The notes below the pieces were generated by a model. The model was not told the origin of the DNA, searched no databases, and saw only the letters and a program-made list of their open reading frames with translations. The position numbers were made by a program, and so were the translations under genes. A stretch of 35,463 bases of DNA, taken from the NCBI GenBank assembly GCA_947473125.1, contig CANJDH010000047.1, forward strand, positions 1 to 35,463, written 5' to 3'. The stretch is from Burkholderiales bacterium (GTDB lineage: Bacteria > Pseudomonadota > Gammaproteobacteria > Burkholderiales > JAEUOS01). Shown here piece after piece: positions 16,201-22,519 of the stretch. Positions within the stretch are counted from its first letter, which is position 1. The number at the start of each line of letters is the position of its first letter.

Positions 16201-16242
16201 CGGATAATGCCTTAATAAACCCGGATAATGCCTTAATAAACC
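16201..16242. repeat. 21-bp perfect tandem duplication
   Basis: A 21-bp unit beginning CGGATAATGC and ending TTAATAAACC is present twice in direct succession (16201-16221 and 16222-16242) without mismatch. It falls in the AT-rich part of the divergent promoter region, and could duplicate a regulator site or part of a promoter. Confidence 0.95.
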
Positions 16243-16305
16243 TTGCATGGTTTTTTATTTACAAAACTTTACTCTCTGTCCCGGCCCACCTCCTACACTC
16301 TGTGC

Positions 16306-16351
16306 ACCGGACAAATCGGCGCAACCGGACAAATCGGCGCAAATCGGCGCA
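16306..16351. repeat. 18-bp perfect tandem duplication plus partial third copy
   Basis: ACCGGACAAATCGGCGCA occurs at 16306-16323 and 16324-16341, followed by the last ten bases again (AATCGGCGCA, 16342-16351). It lies about 70-115 bases upstream of the TTG start at 16420, in the leader or promoter of the kinase-like gene. Confidence 0.95.
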
Positions 16352-16419
16352 TCATAGTCGACAAATCTGATCGGCTGGCACTGACTTATGCCGGCGCGCA
16401 TAACATCAACGAAAGGTGA

Positions 16420-17361
16420 TTGCGGTGGCTCGATACTATCGGGAGCGGCAAAACGGCATCCCCAGGATGCTCAAGGCGCCCCGCGCCCACTGCCACTCCA
16501 AGAGTGGCAACACCACGGAGGGATGAATTGACAACGGCATCCAGGCTGGTTCCGCCCGATCAAAGCAACGCGCCATTGCCCGACACGGGAGGCAAGCGGG
16601 CGCGCGCTGCGCGGGGCACTTCAAACCGGGAAGGCCGGATACATCAGGAAACTGTGGAGGGGCTGGCGTCCGCGGCGCGGGGGTTTTCACATTCGCTCAA
16701 CAACATGCTGGCGGTTTCGCAAGGCAATCTGGCGCTGCTCAAGGCGGCGCAATCGGGAGAGAACACCGAATTCCAGACCATCCTCAATGACGTCATCGCA
16801 GTGCTCGGGCGGGCCCAGAAGCTATCCAACAACCTTGCCGCCATCGCCCATTGGCGCGAGTTTCGGGCGCGGCCGGTCAGTTTGAAAGCGTTCATGCAGG
16901 AGCGCGAAGCCTCGCTCAGAGGCTTGCTTGAATCGCAGCGCGAACTACGCTTCGACGTGGCGGCCGATGGTGTCACGGTGCAGACCGATCCCGACTACTT
17001 CGAACTGGCCTTGAATGCCCTGGTGATCCACGCATCCGAAGGACTTCCGCAAGGCCAGCCGATTCGCGTATCGGCCAGAATGATCGATTTCGACGAGCCC
17101 GCCGCCGGCAACGCCCAAACCTCCCCCGTGCCGCGTCGGCTCGCCGTGGTTGCCGTAGAGATGGTGGGCAAACGACTGGGGGCCGCCGCCGCGGCCACTG
17201 CGTTCAAATCGGCCGGCGCCTTGGCCCGGGCTTCTGACATGATGCTCGGCCTGTGGCTGGTAAGACAGTTCGCGCTGGCCTCAGACGGGGATGTGCTGGT
17301 TCAAACCGTGGATAAAAAACGCTACCAAATCTGCATCAGGCTTCCAGCAAGCATCGGCTGA
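16420..17361 (+). CDS. Soluble histidine kinase-like protein, degenerate ATPase domain
   Basis: 313-residue cytoplasmic protein without membrane segments. Residues 1-75 are low-complexity and basic. A dimerisation helix pair follows (79-150) with GFSHSLNNMLAVSQGNLALL, placing a candidate phosphoacceptor His91 in the FxHxxNNML context typical of PAS-type hybrid kinases. The C-terminal region (155-310) aligns with HATPase_c and keeps an N-box-like LALNALVIHA (Asn199), but the DxGxG box is replaced by VEMVGKRLGA and the glycine loop is LGLWLVRQF. ATP hydrolysis is doubtful; it resembles an ancillary phosphotransfer or dimerisation protein. The TTG start is supported by AAAGGTGA immediately upstream. 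It is orphaned, followed by 297 non-coding bases. Confidence 0.7.
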   Translation: MRWLDTIGSGKTASPGCSRRPAPTATPRVATPRRDELTTASRLVPPDQSNAPLPDTGGKRARAARGTSNREGRIHQETVEGLASAARGFSHSLNNMLAVSQGNLALLKAAQSGENTEFQTILNDVIAVLGRAQKLSNNLAAIAHWREFRARPVSLKAFMQEREASLRGLLESQRELRFDVAADGVTVQTDPDYFELALNALVIHASEGLPQGQPIRVSARMIDFDEPAAGNAQTSPVPRRLAVVAVEMVGKRLGAAAAATAFKSAGALARASDMMLGLWLVRQFALASDGDVLVQTVDKKRYQICIRLPASIG

Positions 17362-17658
17362 CAACGGCATCAGCGCCCGGGCACCGGCCGCCGGAGATAC
17401 CGCCCCGAATCATCGCCGCCCCGGGTGGCCAGCCCGCTTTGTGCCGGAGGCGAACCTTGAAAACGTCGGGCAGCTTCGCCACGGTCTCAGGCGCAGGGCT
17501 CATGCAAGGCCAGTACCGGCATCCGCAAAGAGGGGTTTTTGCAAATCATCATCGGTTAATTTGATAATTAACAAAAATTAATAATATTTAATGTTCATTA
17601 ATGATACTATTTGATATATTGTAAAAATGCCATTTGGCTATTTCTCCGGCTACGCCCC
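17362..17658 (+). promoter_or_regulatory. AT-rich promoter region with two dyads ahead of the signalling operon
   Basis: Between 17541 and 17630 only 17 of 90 bases are G or C (19 percent), in striking contrast to the surrounding high-GC DNA. Two dyads stand out: GTTAATT-TGAT-AATTAAC (17555-17572) with 7-base arms, and the 10-bp palindrome TCATTAATGA (17595-17604). The heptamer TTTGATA recurs at 17560-17566 and 17610-17616. The region must contain the promoter of the operon beginning at 17659 and may bind the HTH protein encoded there; exact -10 and -35 boxes cannot be fixed. Confidence 0.6.
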
Positions 17659-18288
17659 ATGATCCAAAAATCCTACTGCACCACCCGCGAGGCGGCTCAA
17701 TTGCTCGGCATCTCGGTTCGCACGGCCCAATTGTGGGTTGAGTCCGGGCAATTGGAAGCCTGGAAAACGGAAGGCGGGCATCGACGCATTGCGCGGGCGT
17801 CGGTGAATCAAATGCTGGCCACGCCCAAGGGCCCAGCCGAACCCGCGCACACACCGGCACGCTCCCACCCGGCCCCCACCTCCGAAGAACCCGCCACCCT
17901 GCGGGTAATGATCGTGGAGGACAACGAAGACCTGCTCAAGCTCTACCAGCTACAAATGCGCCGATGGCCGATGGCGCTCGACATCACAACCGCCACCCAG
18001 GGCTATCAGGCGCTGCTGAAAATCGGCAACGACCCGCCCGACCTCCTGATCACCGATCTCTCCATGCCCACTTTTGACGGGTTCAAGATGTTGCAGGCGA
18101 TTCGTTCCGTCGAAATCCTCAAGAGTATGGTGATCACCGTCGTTACCGGTATATCGCAAGCCGAAGTGCTGTCGCGCGGCGGCTTGCCGGATGACATTGT
18201 GGTCCTTCCCAAGCCGGTGCCTTTTGACCGACTGCAAAAGCTGGCACACGAGATTTTCATCAAAAAAACCGGCGCCCCCCATACCTGA
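17659..18288 (+). CDS. HTH (excisionase/MerR-like)-receiver fusion regulator
   Basis: 209-residue protein with an N-terminal helix-turn-helix domain of the excisionase/BldC/MerR-like type (7-53: TTREAAQLLGISVRTAQLWVESG then KTEGGHRRI, the wing), a Pro/Ala-rich linker (54-80), and a C-terminal receiver domain (82-200). The receiver has Glu87/Asp88, phosphoacceptor Asp133 in LLITDLSMPTFDG, a Thr in VVTG, and Lys185 in VLPKPVPF, so it should be phosphorylatable. DNA-binding first and receiver second is the reverse of the usual order. ATG 17659 is chosen over TTG 17611 because the domain begins right after it. It opens the long signalling operon and is 3 bases from the next gene. Confidence 0.88.
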   Translation: MIQKSYCTTREAAQLLGISVRTAQLWVESGQLEAWKTEGGHRRIARASVNQMLATPKGPAEPAHTPARSHPAPTSEEPATLRVMIVEDNEDLLKLYQLQMRRWPMALDITTATQGYQALLKIGNDPPDLLITDLSMPTFDGFKMLQAIRSVEILKSMVITVVTGISQAEVLSRGGLPDDIVVLPKPVPFDRLQKLAHEIFIKKTGAPHT

Positions 18289-18291
18289 GCC

Positions 18292-19380
18292 ATGCTGCCC
18301 GCCTCCATTACCCTGCCACCGGCATTGCTCGACAAGCTCGGCGAAGGCTTCATCACGCTCGATGCCAAGGGCCGGCCTCAATCGGTCACGCAGGCGGCAC
18401 GCCCCTGGCTGCGGCCGGCCATCGAAAAATCCGCCGAGCTCGAAAGCCTGATTCAGGCGAGCAAGGCCGGGAAGCTGCAGCTTCCCGTGCAGGTCAATTT
18501 ATCCTCCGCAACAACAGACGGCCCGGACGACAGCCCCGACGCCTGGCTTTTTCCCAACGAAGCAAACCGCTATGCCCTGCTGATCCGGCGCAACCCGACC
18601 CGCAGCACCCAGACCGATGTGGGCCCGTTTCTGGAGCTGATCGGCCATGGCCTGTCGAAGGATTTTGCGCTCATCGCCAAAGCGCTGCGCCATGAGGAGC
18701 GCGCGCCGGCCGACCCCTTGCTCGAACGCGTCAGCGGCTTCGAGTCGCTGCTGCGCCAGATTGCCGGGCTGGCGGCGTTGCACGGCCCGCAATCCGGGCA
18801 ATTCGAAGAGCGCATTGTGCTCACGTCAGTGCTGCAAGACATCATCGATGATCTGCACACCGCAGCCGGCCCGCGGCTCGACCTCGAACGCGGCAGTGAC
18901 ATGGTGCCCGGCGTTGTCTACGGCAGCACCTACTGGATCGTCAATACGCTCGACGCCCTGGTCAGGCAGTTGCGCCGGAGCTGCCCGCCGCTGGCACGGG
19001 TGCGCCTGCTGCTGCAGCAAGTTGGCGACTTCATCGTGGTCAACGGCCTGGTCGACAGCGGCACGCCAGTGCCGCCCATTGGCGGCCTCCCGGCTGGCGC
19101 CGGCAGTCCTGCGGCGCATGGGCTGCAGCTGCCGTTCAGCGAATACATTGTTGCCACCCATGGCGGCACCCTCAGGCTGCGCGACATGCCCACCGAAGAC
19201 CCCGGTGCGCTCCCCGGGGAAAACCTCGAGTCCTTCACCCTGACGCTTCCCACCGGAGTGTCCGCCGACGGCAGGAACCCGCGCGACTGTCCGCGATGCC
19301 GCGTTCATGTCTTGCAACTCCGCCAATACGCCGTCGATCTTGCCAGCCTGCTGGCGCTTCAACCGGAAATCACCCCATGA
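18292..19380 (+). CDS. Degenerate PAS/histidine kinase-like protein with CxxC tail
   Basis: 362-residue cytoplasmic protein. The N-terminus (10-100) resembles a minimal PAS domain (LLDKLGEGFITLDAKGRPQSV). Residues 105-165 could be a divergent dimerisation helix pair, with His119 in ELIGHGLSKDF as the only candidate phosphoacceptor. Residues 175-320 follow the layout of an HATPase domain, but the N box is VNTLDALVRQLRRS, no DxGxG box exists and the glycine loop reads AAHGLQLPFSEYIV. The C-terminus carries CPRC at 333-336. Identification as a kinase rests mainly on layout and neighbours. It lies between an HTH-receiver protein and a single receiver with an ATGA overlap, suggesting an adaptor or phosphotransfer role. 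Confidence 0.6.
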   Translation: MLPASITLPPALLDKLGEGFITLDAKGRPQSVTQAARPWLRPAIEKSAELESLIQASKAGKLQLPVQVNLSSATTDGPDDSPDAWLFPNEANRYALLIRRNPTRSTQTDVGPFLELIGHGLSKDFALIAKALRHEERAPADPLLERVSGFESLLRQIAGLAALHGPQSGQFEERIVLTSVLQDIIDDLHTAAGPRLDLERGSDMVPGVVYGSTYWIVNTLDALVRQLRRSCPPLARVRLLLQQVGDFIVVNGLVDSGTPVPPIGGLPAGAGSPAAHGLQLPFSEYIVATHGGTLRLRDMPTEDPGALPGENLESFTLTLPTGVSADGRNPRDCPRCRVHVLQLRQYAVDLASLLALQPEITP

Positions 19381-19754
19381 CCCAGGCTTCCCTGAAAAAA
19401 CTCCTGGTCGTCGACGACCAGGCGGACATCCGCAAGCTGATTCGCCTCACGATCGGCGCCAGTTATGAAGTCATCGAGGCTGAAGACGGCCAGTCCGGCC
19501 TGCAAAAAATGCGGCAACAGCAACCCCAGGTCGTGTTGCTCGACATCATGATGCCCGGCGAACTCGACGGCATGCAGGTGCTCGACATCATCCGCCGTGA
19601 CGCGGCGCTCGCCAAGACCAGTGTGATCATGCTCACGGCGCGCGGCCAGGCGTCAGATTTCCAGGCCGGCATGGCGCGCGGCGCTGATGGCTACCTGATC
19701 AAGCCGTTCAGTCCGTTGCAGTTGCTCCTCACCATCAAGGAACTGATGAAATGA
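19377..19754 (+). CDS. Single-domain response regulator (CheY-like)
   Basis: 125-residue stand-alone receiver domain. VVDDQAD supplies the acidic pocket (Asp13/Asp14), phosphoacceptor Asp56 lies in VVLLDIMMPGELDG, Thr87 in MLTARG, and Lys109 in YLIKPFSP, so all active-site residues are present. Such proteins act as phosphorelay intermediates or protein-protein regulators. The ATG at 19377 overlaps the upstream TGA (ATGA), and its own stop overlaps the next ATG (19751-19754), showing tight translational coupling on both sides. In this operon it is a plausible intermediate between the kinases and the Hpt domain of the hybrid kinase, though partners are not readable from sequence. Confidence 0.93.
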   Translation: MTQASLKKLLVVDDQADIRKLIRLTIGASYEVIEAEDGQSGLQKMRQQQPQVVLLDIMMPGELDGMQVLDIIRRDAALAKTSVIMLTARGQASDFQAGMARGADGYLIKPFSPLQLLLTIKELMK

Positions 19755-21235
19755 TCGCTGCAAAGCCCCCCGCCAAGCCGGACCAGGCCGCCCTCCCCGG
19801 CTCGACCGCTCAGACCCAAATCGAGCTCGCAGCCGGCCTGCAGGCGCAACTGCTGCGCTATGCCGACGACATGCGCATTGTCCTCGAGAGCCAGGCATCC
19901 ACCGAGCAGCGCTTGCAGACCCTGAGCCAGGCCTATGGCAGCGTGGTGGCCGGTCATGCCGTCGCGCGCGAGCTGATCCAGTCCTCCCGCGACATGTTTT
20001 TCGTCACCCGAAGCGACGGCAATGTCATCAGCTGCAACGACGCGACAACCTTGATCGCGCATTCCGCCGAGATTCTCGGCGCACCGCTCGCCTCGATCAT
20101 CGCCGCCAGCCATCAACCGCAATTCGAGGCGCTGCTGACCAAGTGCAAACATGGCGGCCAGTCAACCCGTGTGCGTCTCGAGATCAAGATACCGACGGAA
20201 CCCGGCGTACAAGGCACTTGCCTGGTCGAAGTCAGCGCCCATCCGGTGCGCATTGAAGGCACCCTTCACTTCATTTACTGGCTGTTTCGGGAAATCGCGG
20301 CCTCGCCTCCGGCAGAACCGGCAACGCCGGACGCGATCGCGGCAGGCGACAGCTCCACCGATTCGGTCATGGTCGCCAGTCCCGACGGCAACATTCTCGC
20401 CGTCAACCAGAAATTCACCGGGCTTACCGGCTATACCGCCGAGGAAGTCGTCGGCCGCAACCCGCGCTTTCTCAAATCGGGCACCCACACCGACAATTTC
20501 TACAAGCGCATGTGGCACTCGATCTATGAAAAAGGCATCTGGCAGGGCCGCATTTGCAACCTGAAAAAAGACGGCTCGGCTTACACCACATGGCTGGCGC
20601 TGAGCGCCATGAAAGGCAAGGACGGCACGGTACTCAGTTATGTAGCCACCTACACCGACCTCACGCCCATGCAATTGGCGGAAGAACGGTTGAGCGAGGC
20701 GGCGAGCCCGGAGAACCTCCCGCAAATGCCCAGCCTGCGATTGCTTCAGGATCGCCTGCAGCATCTGCTGGTCACAGGGCGGCGCAACGACCAACCCTGC
20801 GCACTGTTTTATCTCAGGCTCGGCGGCTTTTCGGATCTGAGCCGAAGCCGGGGATTCATGATCGGCGATGCCATCCTCAACGAATCGGTAAAGCGCATCC
20901 TCGCCACATTGGGCCAGAGCGGGAGCATCGCGCTGTTTGGTCCCGGCGATTTTGTCATTCTCGCCCCCTCCATCCGCGGCGAGGCAGAGGCGACCGACCT
21001 TGCCGCCAAGCTCACCAAGTCGCTGGCGAAGCCATTCGTGATTGCGGGGCAAAGCCTGACGATCGAACCCTGCATCGGCGGCGCGCTGTATCCCGAACAC
21101 GGCGATCGGTGGAACACCTTGCTCGACGCTGCCATGACCGCCATGCACGATGCCATGCGAAGCGGGGCCAGACTCGGGTTCACGCGGCCCCAAGCACCGC
21201 CTGCCGCGCGGGTTCAACCCAAAGACCCCGCTTGA
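19751..21235 (+). CDS. PAS-PAS-GGDEF-like protein with degenerate GGDEF motif
   Basis: 494-residue cytoplasmic protein. A Gln-rich, probably coiled-coil segment (20-70) precedes a PAS-like domain (72-185) and a clear PAS domain (200-315) with VASPDGNILAVNQKFTGLTGYTAEEVVGRNPRFLKSG shown here only in part; key residues are Asn219 and the GYT-EEV-G-NPR run. The C-terminal 325-478 segment follows a GGDEF domain, but the signature is GPGDF (397-401) and the substrate-binding DLDGF-like stretch is LRLGGFSDLSRSRG. Diguanylate cyclase activity is unlikely. No EAL domain follows. A GTP- or c-di-GMP-sensing or scaffold role is possible. Its start overlaps the receiver gene. Confidence 0.8.
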   Translation: MIAAKPPAKPDQAALPGSTAQTQIELAAGLQAQLLRYADDMRIVLESQASTEQRLQTLSQAYGSVVAGHAVARELIQSSRDMFFVTRSDGNVISCNDATTLIAHSAEILGAPLASIIAASHQPQFEALLTKCKHGGQSTRVRLEIKIPTEPGVQGTCLVEVSAHPVRIEGTLHFIYWLFREIAASPPAEPATPDAIAAGDSSTDSVMVASPDGNILAVNQKFTGLTGYTAEEVVGRNPRFLKSGTHTDNFYKRMWHSIYEKGIWQGRICNLKKDGSAYTTWLALSAMKGKDGTVLSYVATYTDLTPMQLAEERLSEAASPENLPQMPSLRLLQDRLQHLLVTGRRNDQPCALFYLRLGGFSDLSRSRGFMIGDAILNESVKRILATLGQSGSIALFGPGDFVILAPSIRGEAEATDLAAKLTKSLAKPFVIAGQSLTIEPCIGGALYPEHGDRWNTLLDAAMTAMHDAMRSGARLGFTRPQAPPAARVQPKDPA

Positions 21236-21300
21236 TCGACACCCCCGTCAGCCATGCTGCCGCAACCCGCTTCCGTCCGCCCCGCAGAGATACCTCCATC

Positions 21301-22500
21301 ATGAGACTCCTCAAGCTCAAGCCCACGCCCTGCCGCTGGCTTTGTGCGCTGCTTTTTTCGGTATGTTTCATGGCAACCGGCCATGGCCAGAACGCGTCAC
21401 CCCTGGTTATTGGCATCAGTGCCGAATTCGGGCTCAAGGGAAGCCATTCCGCACAGGCGATCGAAAGAGGAGCCAGGCTCGCAATTGACGAGATCAATCA
21501 GGGCGGCGGGGTGCTGGGCGGGCGCAAGCTGGTGCTGGAAACACGTGATGATTTGAGCCTGCCTGCGCGTTCGGTCGCGAACGTGAGGCAATTTGCCGCC
21601 AATCCCGATGTGCTGGCGGTGTTCTGCGGCCGTTATTCTTCGGCCGCGGCCGACCTGGTGCCGCTGGTCAACCGCGAAGGCCTGTTGCTGCTCAATCCTT
21701 GGGCGGCAGCAGACGCCATCGCCAACAACGGCGCCACTCCCAACTACGTTTTTCGCCTCTCCATGACCGACTCGGGCGCGCTCGGCCTGATGACCCGCCA
21801 TGCCAATGCCCGCAAATTCAAACGCGTCGGGCTCCTTCTGCCCAACAACGCCTGGGGCCGCAGCAGCCTGGCCGCGTTCCTGGCCGCCGCCGCCCGATAC
21901 CCCGGCATGCAACACACGCCACTCTGGTACAACTTTGGCGACCAGGACTTCTCTGACAAATTGCTGATGGCGCGCCAGGCAGGGGCGCAAGCCATCCTGA
22001 TGGTCGCCAATGAGGCCGAGGGCGGCCGGCTGGTTCAGCAAATCGCCGCATTGCCCGAGGCGCAACGCCTGCCGATCATCTCGCACTGGGGCATCACCGG
22101 AGGCGACTTTCCGGCAGTTGCCGGCCCGGCCCTGCGATCGGTCGATCTGGTCGTCGCCCAAACCTTCCGCCTGCACCAAGCCGGGCACCCCAAGGCCGCG
22201 AGCGTGGCCAAAGCCTACAAGGTCCTGTTCGGCGAAGACCTCCAGGATCTGAAGGCCGCCGCCGGCTTTGTGCACGCCTACGACCTCACCCATTTGCTGG
22301 CCATGGCGATCCGCAAGGCCGGCTCAGCCGAGCGCGCGGCAGTCAGGGGAGCGATGGAAAATCTGGGCACCTATGCCGGGCTGCTGCGCACCCATGTACG
22401 CCCGTTCACCCCGACCAATCACGACGGTCTGGACCAGAAACACCTGGTTTTGTCGCGCTTCAATGCCGAGGGGAAACTGGTTGCGGCCAGTACTCGCTAA
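21301..22500 (+). CDS. Periplasmic ligand-binding protein, branched-chain amino acid/amide (LivK) type
   Basis: 399-residue type I periplasmic binding protein (Peripla_BP_6). A Sec signal peptide is evident (basic MRLLKLKPTPCR, hydrophobic WLCALLFSVCFMATG, cleavage near residue 29). The mature part starts PLVIGISAEFGLKGSHS, with GARLAIDEINQGGGVLGGRKL and the VFCGRYSSAAADLVPL region that lines the ligand site in this fold. No ABC permease or ATPase gene is nearby; instead it lies directly before two membrane kinases. It is therefore more likely a signal receptor that presents ligand to a kinase than a transport protein. Possible ligands are amino acids, amides or aromatic acids. ATG 21301 is chosen for the signal peptide. 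Confidence 0.9.
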   Translation: MRLLKLKPTPCRWLCALLFSVCFMATGHGQNASPLVIGISAEFGLKGSHSAQAIERGARLAIDEINQGGGVLGGRKLVLETRDDLSLPARSVANVRQFAANPDVLAVFCGRYSSAAADLVPLVNREGLLLLNPWAAADAIANNGATPNYVFRLSMTDSGALGLMTRHANARKFKRVGLLLPNNAWGRSSLAAFLAAAARYPGMQHTPLWYNFGDQDFSDKLLMARQAGAQAILMVANEAEGGRLVQQIAALPEAQRLPIISHWGITGGDFPAVAGPALRSVDLVVAQTFRLHQAGHPKAASVAKAYKVLFGEDLQDLKAAAGFVHAYDLTHLLAMAIRKAGSAERAAVRGAMENLGTYAGLLRTHVRPFTPTNHDGLDQKHLVLSRFNAEGKLVAASTR

Positions 22501-22519
22501 GCGACCGCCCGAGAGCCGC

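Larger units (their letters stand above)
16038..16419. other. Divergent intergenic region rich in short repeats
   Basis: This 382-base gap separates the OmpR-type regulator (- strand) from the kinase-like gene (+ strand) and should contain both promoters. It holds a 12-bp palindrome GCGGAGCTCCGC (16141-16152), four CCAAT/ATTGG elements (CCAATGG 16133-16139, CCATTGGG 16171-16178 and 16179-16186, CCAAT 16195-16199), a 21-bp tandem duplication and an 18-bp tandem duplication. The AT-rich part (about 16200-16275) is the likely promoter core. No RNA gene or credible small ORF was recognised. Confidence 0.7.

Noticed and set aside
20554-21300. Upstream in-frame extension of the periplasmic binding protein into the GGDEF-like gene
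   Set aside because: The signal peptide starts at ATG 21301, and the extension only overlaps another coding gene in a different frame.
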